64,000 bases of DNA from RI-43 sp033764725 (GTDB taxonomy: Bacteria; Pseudomonadota; Alphaproteobacteria; Caulobacterales; Aquidulcibacteraceae), in assembly GCA_033764725.1 (NCBI GenBank), contig JANRIR010000072.1:1-64000 (forward strand), read 5' to 3'. The position numbers and the translations under genes are program-made. Numbering within the stretch: the first letter of the stretch is position 1; every line of letters begins with the position of its first letter. Below the pieces are notes generated by a model that was given only the letters and a program-made list of their open reading frames with translations, was not told where the DNA came from and did not search any database. Shown in pieces: positions 51,367 to 60,177 of the stretch.

Positions 51367-52089
51367 CTAGTTTTCCCCAAGCGCGGACAGCGACTCGCGG
51401 TCGCTCGCGCTCAGCGGGCAAGGGGCGGGCGCGACGGCGCCGAAAATCGGCGTGAACGCGGCCTTCAGCGCGGCGTCGGCGTCCGCCATGGAGACCGGGC
51501 GGCCGAGATCGACCAGGCTCGTCACGCCATGGTCGCGCTGGCCGCAGGGCACGATGCCGCTGAAATGTTCGAGGTCGGGCTCGACGTTCAGCGCCACGCC
51601 GTGGAAGCTCACCCAGCGCTTCAGGCGGACGCCGACGGCGGCGATCTTGTCCTCCCGGGCCCAGCCCGGCCCCCGCCGCTCGACCCAGACGCCGACCCGG
51701 CCGGGGCGGATCAGCCCTTCGACGCCGAACTGCGCCAACGCGGCGACAAGCCAGCGCTCCAGGTCGCAGACGAATGCGGAGACGTCGCGCCCACGTCGGC
51801 GCAGATCGAGCATGACATAGACCACGCGCTGTCCTGGCCCGTGATAGGTGAATTGCCCGCCGCGCCCGGTGCGGTGAACCGGAAAACGGTCGGGCGCGAG
51901 GAGGTCGCCGTCCTTGGCGCTGACGCCGGCGGTGTAGAGCGGCGGGTGCTCGACCAGCCAGACGAGCTCGCCCGCCGCGCCAGCTGCGATCGCGGCGGCG
52001 CGCGCCTCCATGAAGGCGACGGCGGGGTCGTAGGGCGTGAGCCCCGGCGACACCGCCCAGCCGATCGGCGCTTGCGGATTCACGATCAT
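51367..52089 (-). CDS. lipB: Octanoyltransferase (lipoate biosynthesis)
   Basis: The 240-aa protein transfers octanoyl from acyl carrier protein to lipoyl domains. Family marks are VWLVEHPPLYTAGVS, GRGGQFTYHGPGQRVVY, the KIAAVGVR segment with catalytic Lys148, SFHGVALNV and the catalytic Cys182 in FSGIVPCG. The start at 52089 gives MIVNPQAP; the region upstream is shared with the divergent FliN-like gene, 51 bp away. lipA is not in the window. Confidence 0.94.
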   Translation of the reverse strand: MIVNPQAPIGWAVSPGLTPYDPAVAFMEARAAAIAAGAAGELVWLVEHPPLYTAGVSAKDGDLLAPDRFPVHRTGRGGQFTYHGPGQRVVYVMLDLRRRGRDVSAFVCDLERWLVAALAQFGVEGLIRPGRVGVWVERRGPGWAREDKIAAVGVRLKRWVSFHGVALNVEPDLEHFSGIVPCGQRDHGVTSLVDLGRPVSMADADAALKAAFTPIFGAVAPAPCPLSASDRESLSALGEN

Positions 52090-52140
52090 TCAACCCTTTC
52101 GCCGGATGGCTGGTGGCGACACAGAACATGGTCACACCGC

Positions 52141-52398
52141 ATGCCGCATCCAACACAGGTCCATGCCGTTCAGGTGGAATTGTCGGTCGTCCTCGGCCGG
52201 TCGACGTTGCCGATGCACCAGCTTTTGAAGATGGGCCGGGGGGCGGTGATCCCGCTCGACACCCGGGAGAGCGATTCGCTGTGGATCCTGGCCGCCGGCC
52301 ACCCCATCGCACGGGGCGAAATCACCATCGACAACGACCGGTTGTGCATCACCGTCACCGAGCCTGCGGACGTGAACGCCTTCAACGCCTTTGGGTGA
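52141..52398 (+). CDS. FliN/SpoA-domain protein (isolated)
   Basis: The 85-aa protein is a single SpoA (FliMN_C) domain: VELSVVLGRSTLPMHQLLKMG, then GAVIPLDTRESD and ITIDNDRLCITVTE, as in FliN of the flagellar C-ring. It lacks the N-terminal extension of full FliN and no other flagellar or secretion gene is nearby. It is divergent from lipB. It could be the FliN of a dispersed flagellar regulon, or a stand-alone SpoA adaptor. Confidence 0.82.
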   Translation: MPHPTQVHAVQVELSVVLGRSTLPMHQLLKMGRGAVIPLDTRESDSLWILAAGHPIARGEITIDNDRLCITVTEPADVNAFNAFG

Positions 52399-52591
52399 CC
52401 GGCGTCACGGCGGGCCGGCCCTCGCGGAAGTATCTTGCAGAATGTTCATGTCCGGCTCACTTTGCGGCCGGATGGAGAACCGCATAAGGGGCGGTCCGCG
52501 CATGGTGCGCGGCCGAGCGTCCTTGAGCGACCCAGGTTAACGACCGACCGACCGCGCGCCGCGCGGCGTGTCCGTCCAGGAGGGGAATGGG

Positions 52592-53071
52592 ATGAATACC
52601 TTGCTTCGCAGCATCGCCGCCGCCAGCGTCATGTTCGCCGCCGCGACCGGCGTCGCCGCCGCGCAGAACTACAACCAGAACCCGACCTATGGGGCGATCA
52701 CGCTGCGCTCGGGCTTCACGCCCGATCCGCACCGCGTGAACCTGCAATCGGGCGGTTCGATCGACGCCGCGAGCACGATCGGCGGCTCCTGCCGCGGCTA
52801 CATCGCCAACGCGCCGGATTATCGCGTGAGCTACACCTCAGGCTCGCTGCCGCTGATCATCTCGGTGGCCTCGTCGGCCGACACCACGCTGGTGGTCAAC
52901 GGCCCTGACGGCCAATGGTATTGCGACGACGACGGCGGCAATCAGGGCCTAAACCCCAGCCTGCGCTGGAACAGCCCGCCGTCCGGCCAGTACGACATCT
53001 GGGTCGGCACCTTCGGCAACAACAGCCTGCAGGCCGCCACGCTCGCCGTTTCGGAAGTGTACAGCGAATAG
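52592..53071 (+). CDS. Secreted beta-sandwich protein, PPC-like
   Basis: The 159-aa protein has a signal peptide (residues 1-25, cut near AAAQN). The mature part resembles a bacterial pre-peptidase C-terminal (PPC) beta-sandwich: YRVSYTSGSLPLIISVASSADTTLVVNGPDGQWYCDDDG, then GQYDIWVGTF. The Asp-rich DDDGG loop may bind calcium, and two cysteines could form a disulfide. No catalytic domain is present. It is a monocistronic gene: a CCAGGAGGGG ribosome-binding site precedes it and a strong terminator follows. Confidence 0.8.
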   Translation: MNTLLRSIAAASVMFAAATGVAAAQNYNQNPTYGAITLRSGFTPDPHRVNLQSGGSIDAASTIGGSCRGYIANAPDYRVSYTSGSLPLIISVASSADTTLVVNGPDGQWYCDDDGGNQGLNPSLRWNSPPSGQYDIWVGTFGNNSLQAATLAVSEVYSE

Positions 53072-53093
53072 GCTGATTTGTTTTCTGAAATCG

Positions 53094-53130
53094 AAAGCGC
53101 CGGCCGCGTCAGCAGCCGGCGCTTTTTTTG
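53094..53130 (+). terminator. Rho-independent terminator after the PPC-like gene
   Basis: An 11-bp perfect stem AAAGCGCCGGC / GCCGGCGCTTT with a 10-nt loop is followed by a run of T residues. It lies 22 bp past the stop codon and is separate from the palindromic repeat beyond it. Confidence 0.9.
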
Positions 53131-53153
53131 TTTTGGCGGAATGCAGCGCCGCG

Positions 53154-53295
53154 CCTTCTCCCCTTGTGGGAGAAGGTGGCTCGCCGCGGCACGCGGCGAG
53201 ACGGATGAGGGGTGCTTGCGAAACCTTGCAAATGTCCGCGCCGTCACCCCTCATCCGTCAGCTTCGCTGACACCTTCTCCCACAAGGGGAGAAGG
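53154..53295. repeat. Nested palindrome, family B (copy 2)
   Basis: The outer arms at 53154-53178 and 53271-53295 are exact 25-nt reverse complements. A second, inner pair GACGGATGAGGGGTG / CACCCCTCATCCGTC is also exact, and small GCCGCGGC-type hairpins fill the centre. It matches 7553-7694 in layout and much of its sequence. It lies in the convergent junction before the third TonB receptor. Confidence 0.92.
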
Positions 53296-53315
53296 AGAGG
53301 GGGCGGCTCTTCCCC

Positions 53316-55526
53316 TTATCGCCGCACGCTCAGGCGCACGCCAATCGTGCGCGGCGCGCCGGGCGCGGAGACGGGCGTGAAGTCCGCGCCGGCGAAGAAG
53401 TTGCGCGTCTCCTCATAGTCTTCGTCGAGCAGGTTGCGCGCCCACAGCGCGATTTCGACATCGCGGTCGTTCGGGCGCACTGCGACGGTGGCGTTGACAA
53501 GCCAATAGCCGTCGACGCCATAGCCCTCGCCGGACGCCGGCTGCAACAGCGGCGGATCGGTATCGGAGCGATACGAATAATCGAGCGCGCCGCGCCAAGT
53601 CCAATCGGCGCCGACGGCGTGTTCGTAATCAATGACGCCGGCATAGGTGAATTCGGGAAAGCCGATGCGCTCGCCGCTCTGGTCGATCGTCGCCGGCGGC
53701 GCGGCGGTGTTGAGCAGATCGAACTCTTTAAATTCGCCGTGCGCGTAGCCGAAGGTTTGTGTGATGCTCAGCGCATCGCTCGCGCGCCAGACCAGCTCCA
53801 GCTCGGCGCCGTAGATTTCGCTTTCCGGCGCATTGATGATCTTGCCCACGACGGCGTTCAGCCCCGCGTCGAAGATCGCGCCCTGCACCTGCTGATCGGT
53901 GTAGTCGTAGAAATACACTGCGCCATTGGCGCGCAGCGCGCCGCCAAACAGCTCGCTTTTCACGCCGGCTTCGTAGGCGAGCAGAATCTCAGGATCGAAC
54001 GGATCGACGCCTTGCGGATTGAGCGTGTTGTAGGCGGTGAAGCCGCCGCTTTTCACGCCGCGGCTGATCGAGGCGTAGCCGAGCACGGCGTCGGAGAAGG
54101 CGTATTCCGCAGCCAATCGGCCGCTCCATTCCTCCATGCTGGTGCTGCGATTTTCCAGCGTGCCGTCGACCGTGCCGTTGGCGAAATTGAGCGGGCCGAA
54201 ACCCGACGCAAACGTGCCAAGGCCGATCAGGTCGCGGCTTTCATCCTCGTAGCGCGCGCCGGCGATGAGATTGAGCTGCGGCGTCGCTTGAAATTCGACC
54301 TGGCCGAAAATGCTCTTGGTTTCGACCTCCTGGCGATACGGCGTGCGCACCGCGAAGCCGGGGCCGAAGCTGGCGACGAAATCGGATTGATACAATTCGT
54401 CGAGTTCTTCTTCGGCGAAATAGAGCCCCGCGATCCAGTCGAAGGCGTCGTCGCCGGTGGAGGCGAGGCGCACTTCGTGCTGCGTCACTTGGATGTCGGA
54501 GGTGAACAATACGCCTGCGACGCCTGCGGTCAGCGCGTCGTAATCGGCGTACTCGCGGCGATCGAAATCTTCGCGGCTGGCGATATAGGTCAGCGCGGCA
54601 GGGCCGAAATCATAGGTCGTCGTCAAGGAGCCGCCGCGTCCGTCATTGTCGCGGAACGGCTTCTCGTCCGGCGCGATGCCCACGATGCTCGCGAACTCCG
54701 CCGACGCGCCCCAGGACGTGTCGCGCTGATCGCCGTGCGCGACGCCTGCGGGCGTCGTCTTGAACAGGCGCAGGCCAAGGCCTTCGGATTCGTCGCGCAC
54801 GCCGTGGAGGTTGGCCAGCACCGTCAGCCGATCGGTGACGTCGATCTCCAATTGGCCGCGAATGGCGAGGCGATCCTGATCGCCCAGCGACGCGCCGGTT
54901 TCGCGATTGCGCTGCCAGGCGCCGCCTTGCGTCGCTGCGACCGCGACGCGCCCGCGCACCGCATCGCTGAACGGGCCCGACACATAGGCTTCGCCGCGGA
55001 ACAGATCATATGAACCAAGTTCGCCGAACCCGCCGGCCGTGAACGTGTCGGTCGGCCGCGCCGAAATCACGTTCACCGCGCCGCCCGTCGTGTTGCGTCC
55101 GTAAAGCGTGCCTTGCGGCCCGCGCAGCACCTCGACGCGCTCGACGTCGAACAACAGCCCCTGCGTCATCACCGGCAGCGTATAGGCGACGTCATCGACA
55201 TACACGCCGACGGTCGGCGCGTTGTTCGTGGCGTAATCCTTGAAGCCGACGCCGCGCAGCGTGAACGACACCTGCCCGGAGCCGAACTGGTTTTCCGCAT
55301 CGAGACTGGGCGTGATGTTCTCCAGGCCATTCACGCCGAACACGCCCTGCTGCACCAATTGTGCGCCGCTCAGCACGCTGACGGCCACGCCGATATCCTG
55401 CACGGCCTGCGCGCGCCGTTGCGCCGTCACAACGATTTCGCTGGAGGCGTCCTGCGCGGCAGCGCCGCTCAAAGTCGCAGCCGTCACCGCGGCGGCGGCG
55501 GCGAATCCGAAAAACAATCGCGTCAT
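53316..55526 (-). CDS. TonB-dependent outer membrane receptor
   Basis: The 736-aa protein has a signal peptide (residues 1-25, ending AAAQD), a TonB-box-like EIVVTAQRR and a plug with LRGVGFKDYATNNAPTVGVY and VEVLRGPQGTLYGRNT. A barrel follows, ending in VRLSVRR, which lacks the common terminal Phe. It starts 28 bp after the aminotransferase stop on the same strand, so the two probably share a transcript. This makes it the outer membrane part of the proposed uptake and catabolism block at 53.3-62.6 kb. Confidence 0.9.
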   Translation of the reverse strand: MTRLFFGFAAAAAVTAATLSGAAAQDASSEIVVTAQRRAQAVQDIGVAVSVLSGAQLVQQGVFGVNGLENITPSLDAENQFGSGQVSFTLRGVGFKDYATNNAPTVGVYVDDVAYTLPVMTQGLLFDVERVEVLRGPQGTLYGRNTTGGAVNVISARPTDTFTAGGFGELGSYDLFRGEAYVSGPFSDAVRGRVAVAATQGGAWQRNRETGASLGDQDRLAIRGQLEIDVTDRLTVLANLHGVRDESEGLGLRLFKTTPAGVAHGDQRDTSWGASAEFASIVGIAPDEKPFRDNDGRGGSLTTTYDFGPAALTYIASREDFDRREYADYDALTAGVAGVLFTSDIQVTQHEVRLASTGDDAFDWIAGLYFAEEELDELYQSDFVASFGPGFAVRTPYRQEVETKSIFGQVEFQATPQLNLIAGARYEDESRDLIGLGTFASGFGPLNFANGTVDGTLENRSTSMEEWSGRLAAEYAFSDAVLGYASISRGVKSGGFTAYNTLNPQGVDPFDPEILLAYEAGVKSELFGGALRANGAVYFYDYTDQQVQGAIFDAGLNAVVGKIINAPESEIYGAELELVWRASDALSITQTFGYAHGEFKEFDLLNTAAPPATIDQSGERIGFPEFTYAGVIDYEHAVGADWTWRGALDYSYRSDTDPPLLQPASGEGYGVDGYWLVNATVAVRPNDRDVEIALWARNLLDEDYEETRNFFAGADFTPVSAPGAPRTIGVRLSVRR

Positions 55527-55554
55527 CCTGTTTCCCTCTGCGCCTCGGCGCGGC

Positions 55555-56904
55555 TCATTCGGTCTCGGCCAATACGCTTTCCACAATGCTAAAGATGCGG
55601 TCGATCTCATCGGGCGTGTGATCGAAGAAGGGCGCAAACTGCAGCACGTCGCCGCCATTGCGCACGAGCGCGCCGCGCGCGAAGCAGCGGGCGTGAACCT
55701 CAAGCCCGCGCGCGCCGGGCGCGTCGGGGCGCGAGGCGAGCTCGATCCCGCCCATGAGGCCCATAGATCGGATATCGATGACATGGCGCGCGCCCCTGAC
55801 CGCATGCAGACGTTCAGCGAAGGCGTCTTCGAGGCGGCGCGCGGCGTCGAACGAATTCTCCTGACGCAAGAGGGCGAGCGTGGCGCGCGCGGCCGCGACC
55901 GCGACGGGGTGGCCGGAATAAGTGTAGCCGTGGAAGAACTCCACCGCATGCGCCGGTCCCTGCATCAGCGCGTCATGCACGCCGCGTCGGGCGACGACGC
56001 CGCCCAGCGGAACTGCGCCATTGGTGACGCCTTTGGCGAAGCAGATGATATCGGGCGTGACGCCGAAGCGCTGCGCCGCGAAGGGCGCGCCGAGGCGGCC
56101 GAAACCGGTGATCACCTCGTCGAAGATCAGCAGGATGTCGTGCGCATCGCACAGCGCGCGCAGGCGCTGCAGATAGCCGAGCGGCGGCGGCAGCACGCCG
56201 CTAGACCCCGACACCGGCTCCACGATCACCGCCGCGATGGCGTCCGCCCCGTGCCGGGCGATCTCCTCGCTCAGCGCATCGGCGAATTCTGCGCCATAGA
56301 TCGGCTGTCCGCGCACGAAGGTGTTGCGCGCGAGGTCCAGCGTTGAGGGGAGGTGGCTGATCGTGGCGGGCAGCGCGCCTTCGAAGGCCCGGCGATTGTT
56401 GGGCATGCCGCCGACCGCGACGCCCCCGAAATTGGCGCCGTGATAGCCGCGGGCGCGCCCGATCAGCCGCGTCTTGCCCGGCTTGCCGCGCGCCTGCTGA
56501 TAGGCGAGCGCGATCTTCAAGGCGGTGTCGACCGCCTCGGACCCTGAATTGGTGAAGAAAACGCTGTCCAGCCCTGGGGGCGCCAGGGCGGCGATCTCGG
56601 CCGCCAGCGCGAACGCGGCTTCGTGGCCGACCTGAAAGGCCGGCGCGTAATCGAGGGTCAGCAATTGGCGGTGGACGGCGTCAGCAATCTCGCGTCGCCC
56701 ATGGCCCAGCCCGGTCGTCCACAGGCCCGAGAGCGAGTCCAGAATCCGCCGGCCGTCGGGCGCGCGGTAGGCGTGGCCGACGGCGGACGCGATCAGCCGC
56801 GGCGCGGCCTTGAATGACCGGTTCGCCGTGAACGGCATCCAATAGGCGTCCAGATCGAGGGCGGGCTCATCTACGGGGGTCGGCGCCGCTCTCTGCGCAC
56901 CCAT
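55555..56904 (-). CDS. Class III omega-amino acid:pyruvate aminotransferase
   Basis: The 449-aa protein is a PLP fold-type I enzyme of the beta-alanine:pyruvate transaminase group. It has LSGLWTTGLGHGRREI, FFTNSGSEAVDTALK, YHGANFGGVAVGGMP, FDEVITGFGRLG and the Schiff-base Lys291 in CFAKGVTNGAVPLG. It moves an amino group from omega-amino acids or amines to pyruvate. A nearly perfect 22-bp palindrome sits 13 bp upstream of its start, next to the AGGAGG ribosome-binding site, so it is probably regulated locally. It follows the alpha/beta hydrolase gene and precedes the TonB receptor. Confidence 0.92.
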   Translation of the reverse strand: MGAQRAAPTPVDEPALDLDAYWMPFTANRSFKAAPRLIASAVGHAYRAPDGRRILDSLSGLWTTGLGHGRREIADAVHRQLLTLDYAPAFQVGHEAAFALAAEIAALAPPGLDSVFFTNSGSEAVDTALKIALAYQQARGKPGKTRLIGRARGYHGANFGGVAVGGMPNNRRAFEGALPATISHLPSTLDLARNTFVRGQPIYGAEFADALSEEIARHGADAIAAVIVEPVSGSSGVLPPPLGYLQRLRALCDAHDILLIFDEVITGFGRLGAPFAAQRFGVTPDIICFAKGVTNGAVPLGGVVARRGVHDALMQGPAHAVEFFHGYTYSGHPVAVAAARATLALLRQENSFDAARRLEDAFAERLHAVRGARHVIDIRSMGLMGGIELASRPDAPGARGLEVHARCFARGALVRNGGDVLQFAPFFDHTPDEIDRIFSIVESVLAETE

Positions 56905-56917
56905 GACACGCCTCCTG

Positions 56918-56939
56918 AATTAACCCGATCGGATTAATT
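56918..56939. promoter_or_regulatory. 22-bp palindrome, candidate operator of the aminotransferase gene
   Basis: AATTAACCCGA / TCGGATTAATT is a 22-bp palindrome with one mismatch (central CCGATCGG, AT-rich flanks) in the 86-bp gap before the aminotransferase. It stands 13 bp upstream of the start codon, just beyond the Shine-Dalgarno, where a bound repressor would block initiation. The next gene upstream is co-directional, so it could give separate control of aminotransferase and receptor inside the larger block. No regulator gene is adjacent. Confidence 0.6.
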
Positions 56940-56990
56940 GAGTTTTTGGGTGCTGGGTAGCGAAACTTGCTGCCTGGGCTTTGAGGCGCG

Positions 56991-57785
56991 CTAAAGGCCG
57001 AGAAGGTGCGCAGCGGCGGCAGTCGAAAACGCCTCCGGCTGATCCCAGTGCAGGGAGTGGGCGGCGCCGGGCAGGACTACCGTCCGCCGATTGGCGATCG
57101 CGGCGAAGGAGGCTTCGCTCTCTTCCGGTGAAAACAACAGGTCGAGCGCGCCGCACAGGATCAGCGTCGGCGCTGCGATTGTGGCGAGCGCGGCTGCATC
57201 GAAGCCGCTCGCGGCGGCGGCCTGCGCCGCATAGGCGGCGTCGGATTGCGGATAGGGATACTCCGAAGACAGCCGCGCGGCTTCCGCCACGGCGTTGGGA
57301 TCGGCGAAGAAGGGCGGCGCGAACAGCCAGGGATACATCATCCGGAAAAACAGCTCGCGCGGAATGGGCTCTGCGCGCAGCCGGGCGAGGTCTTGCATGA
57401 GCGTGCGGGTGCGCGCGTTCGCTTGCGCGCATGCGCCCGCCAGCACGAGACGGTCGACGCGCTGCGCGTGACGCGCCGCAAAGGTCGCCGCAATCAATCC
57501 GCCCATCGAATGCCCGAGCACGTGCGCGCGCGCAACGCCAAGATGATCGAGCAGCGCGGCCGCGTCGTCGGCCATGCGCGCGAGGCTGATGGGCGCGTCC
57601 TGCGGCGTTGTGCGCCCGCAGCCGCGATTGTCCGGCAAAATCAAGCGAAAGCGCTGCGCCAGCACCGGCCGCACCGGCGCCCAGCTCTGGCTGTCGCTGG
57701 CGAGGCCCGCGAGCAGGAGCAAGGGCGGCCCTTCGCCTTCGATCTCGAAATAAACATCCACGGCGTCGATGCGGACATGCGGCAT
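56991..57785 (-). CDS. Alpha/beta hydrolase
   Basis: The 264-aa protein has the alpha/beta hydrolase signature: LLLLAGLASDSQSW (oxyanion region), DNRGCGRT, nucleophile elbow GHSMGG with Ser93, then an acid in CGALDLLF and His in AAHSLHW. There is no signal peptide, so it acts in the cytoplasm on an ester, amide or lactone. ATG 57785 is chosen as AGGAG lies five bases before it; a GTG six bases upstream overlaps the ATPase stop. It is the last gene of the ABC operon (2 bp gap) and may open the imported substrate. Confidence 0.88.
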   Translation of the reverse strand: MPHVRIDAVDVYFEIEGEGPPLLLLAGLASDSQSWAPVRPVLAQRFRLILPDNRGCGRTTPQDAPISLARMADDAAALLDHLGVARAHVLGHSMGGLIAATFAARHAQRVDRLVLAGACAQANARTRTLMQDLARLRAEPIPRELFFRMMYPWLFAPPFFADPNAVAEAARLSSEYPYPQSDAAYAAQAAAASGFDAAALATIAAPTLILCGALDLLFSPEESEASFAAIANRRTVVLPGAAHSLHWDQPEAFSTAAAAHLLGL

Positions 57786-57787
57786 GA

Positions 57788-59359
57788 TCACTCCTGCGGC
57801 GAGAGGCGCGGCGCGGCGGCGATGAGCGCTGCGGAATAGGGATGGTGCGGCGTTTTGAACAGCGTCGCGACGGGCGCATCTTCGACGATGGCGCCGTCGC
57901 GCATCACCAGAACGCGATCGGTGACGGCCTCGACGATGCTCAGATCGTGGGTGATGAACAGCGTCGTGAGCGCCATCGCATCGGCGATGTCGCTGATCAG
58001 GTCCAGCATCTGGGTGCGAATGGTCGGGTCGAGCGAGGAGACCGCCTCGTCCAGCACCAGGATGTCGGGCTGCGTGATCAGCGCGCGCGCCAGCGCCAGC
58101 CTTTGGCGTTGTCCGCCTGAAAAGGCGTGCGGATAACGCGTGCCGTCGGCGGCGGAAAGGCCGACGCGGACGATCATCGCGTGCGCGCGCGCGGTGCGTT
58201 CGCCCGATGTCAAGGTCGGCTCCAGCGCGCGCAGCGGTTCTGCGATCGCATCGCCCACGCGCATGCGCGGATCGAAGCTCGAGGTTGGGTCCTGGAACAC
58301 GATCTGGATACGTTTGCGCAAGGCGCGCAGCGCCGCGCCGCGGGCTTGTGCAATATCGACGCCGTCGATGCGCACGGCCCCCGCATCGGGACGCTGCAGG
58401 CCCAACAGCACGCGCGCCAAGGTCGACTTTCCCGCGCCGGATTCGCCGACGATTCCGATGCGCTCGCCAGCCGCTACGGAGAACGATACCCCGCGCAGCG
58501 CGTGTGCGTCGGCTGCGGCGCTGCGTCCTGCATAGCGCACGGCGACGTCCTTCGCCTCGAGCAGCGTGCGTCCCGGGGCGCGTTGCGCGGCGCGGCGCTT
58601 GGGATGCGCGGCCGCGGCGAGCGCGCGCGCATAGGGATGCGTCAAGCGCGCGAAGAGATCGGGCCCATCGGCCTGGTCGACCACGGCGCCGTCCTGCAGC
58701 ACGGCGACGCGGTCGGCGATTGCTTGCACGACGGCGAAATCATGCGTCACCAGCACCACAGCCGCGCCGTCCTCGCGGGCCAGCATGCGGAACAGATCCA
58801 GGATTTTGGCTTGTGTGGTCACGTCGAGCGCGGTGGTGGGCTCGTCGGCCAGAAGCACGCTTGGGCGCAGGCTGGTCGCGATCGCGATGGCGGCGCGCTG
58901 GCGTTGCCCGCCAGACACTTCGTGGGGAAAGCGCTGCGCAAGCGCCGGATCGAGCCCCACATGCGCCATCGCCGCGCGTGCGCCGTCCAGCGCCGCCGAC
59001 GGCGATGCGCGTCCATGGATGATCGCGCCCTCGGCGATCTGCGCACCGATCGTCTGCACGGGATTGAGCGCGGCGAGCGGCTCCTGAAACACCATGCCGA
59101 TCTCTGCGCCTCGGATGCGTTCCATCTCCGTGGTGGAGGCGTGCGTCAGGTCGCGCCCGTTCAAGCGCACGGCGCCGTCGCGTTGCGCTGGGCGCGGCAG
59201 AAAGCCGAGGATCGCGCGCAGAAGCATCGTCTTGCCTGCGCCGGATTCGCCGACGATCGCGGTGACCTCGCCGGCGCGCGCGACAAGATCGACCGCGCGC
59301 AAAAGGCGTTTCCCTCCCAGCGTGACGCTGAGCTTCTCGAGGTCCAGCGCCGCGCTCAT
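57788..59359 (-). CDS. Dipeptide/oligopeptide ABC transporter, fused dual ATPase (DppD-DppF type)
   Basis: The 523-aa protein contains two complete ABC ATPase domains. Walker A motifs are GESGAGKT (first half) and GESGAGKS (second half), the signatures VSGGQRQR and FSGGQRQR, and Walker B motifs LLADEPTTALD and LVLDEAVSSLD. Two nucleotide domains in one chain are typical of the GsiA/YejF type. It energises the two permeases encoded just upstream. Its start overlaps the second permease gene by four bases. Confidence 0.94.
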   Translation of the reverse strand: MSAALDLEKLSVTLGGKRLLRAVDLVARAGEVTAIVGESGAGKTMLLRAILGFLPRPAQRDGAVRLNGRDLTHASTTEMERIRGAEIGMVFQEPLAALNPVQTIGAQIAEGAIIHGRASPSAALDGARAAMAHVGLDPALAQRFPHEVSGGQRQRAAIAIATSLRPSVLLADEPTTALDVTTQAKILDLFRMLAREDGAAVVLVTHDFAVVQAIADRVAVLQDGAVVDQADGPDLFARLTHPYARALAAAAHPKRRAAQRAPGRTLLEAKDVAVRYAGRSAAADAHALRGVSFSVAAGERIGIVGESGAGKSTLARVLLGLQRPDAGAVRIDGVDIAQARGAALRALRKRIQIVFQDPTSSFDPRMRVGDAIAEPLRALEPTLTSGERTARAHAMIVRVGLSAADGTRYPHAFSGGQRQRLALARALITQPDILVLDEAVSSLDPTIRTQMLDLISDIADAMALTTLFITHDLSIVEAVTDRVLVMRDGAIVEDAPVATLFKTPHHPYSAALIAAAPRLSPQE

Positions 59360-60177
59360 GCCGCGCGCCGCGGATCGCGCGCCTCGCGCAGGCCGTCGGC
59401 CAGCAAGGACAAGCCCAGAACGGTCGCAAAGATCGCCAGCCCCGGCGCGATCGCCAGATGCGGCGCGAGGAAGGAGAAGGTTTGCGTTTCGCTCAACATC
59501 CGGCCCCAACTCGGCGTCGGCGGCTGCACGCCGATCCCGACATAGGAGAGTGCGGCCTCCGCCAGCACGGCTACCGAAACCTGCGTCGCGCCCTGGATCA
59601 GCACCTGATCGGCGAGGTTGGGCAGGATATGCCGGCGCGCGATGGCCAAGCGGCTCATGCCGCCGGCGCGCGCGGCCAGAACGAAATCGCGCTGCATCAG
59701 CGCACGCGCGTCGCCGCGCACAAGTCTTGCGAACACGGGAATGTTGAACACGCCGATCGCGATCGCAGCGTTGAGCGCGTTCTGCCCGATGACGCTGGTC
59801 AACAATATCGCCAAAAGCAGCGCGGGAAAGGCGAACGCGACGTCATTGAGGCGCATCACGACGCCGTCGACGACGCCGCCGCGCACGCCGGCCAAAAGGC
59901 CGAGCGGCGCCCCGATCCCGACGCCGATCAGCACCGCGCCGAGCGCCACGCCGAGCGACGCGCGCGCGCCGGCGAGGACCATCGACAACACGTCGCGCCC
60001 GAGCGGATCGGTTCCCAGCGGATGCGTCCAGGACGGCGGCGCCAGCGCCCGCGCCAAGTCTATCGCGGCGGGATCGTGCGGGGTCCACACAAGCGAGACG
60101 AGCGCAGCGACGACGGCGCATCCGCACAGCGCGATCCCGAGCGCAAGCTGCGGCGCACGCCTCAAGGCGGCGATCAT
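59356..60177 (-). CDS. Dipeptide/oligopeptide ABC transporter permease (DppC type)
   Basis: The 273-aa protein has an N-terminal helix (OppC_N), then HPLGTDPLGRDVLSMVLAGARASLGVAL and the EAA-type loop AARAGGMSRLAIARRHILPN that contacts the ATPase, with about six membrane helices. It forms a heterodimeric channel with the DppB-type permease. The ATG at 60177 overlaps the upstream permease stop by four bases. Confidence 0.93.
   Translation of the reverse strand: MIAALRRAPQLALGIALCGCAVVAALVSLVWTPHDPAAIDLARALAPPSWTHPLGTDPLGRDVLSMVLAGARASLGVALGAVLIGVGIGAPLGLLAGVRGGVVDGVVMRLNDVAFAFPALLLAILLTSVIGQNALNAAIAIGVFNIPVFARLVRGDARALMQRDFVLAARAGGMSRLAIARRHILPNLADQVLIQGATQVSVAVLAEAALSYVGIGVQPPTPSWGRMLSETQTFSFLAPHLAIAPGLAIFATVLGLSLLADGLREARDPRRAA

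Noticed and set aside
57786..57791. GTG 57791 as start of the alpha/beta hydrolase
   Set aside because: It would overlap the ATPase stop neatly, but AGGAG abuts it directly. The ATG six bases later has correct Shine-Dalgarno spacing.
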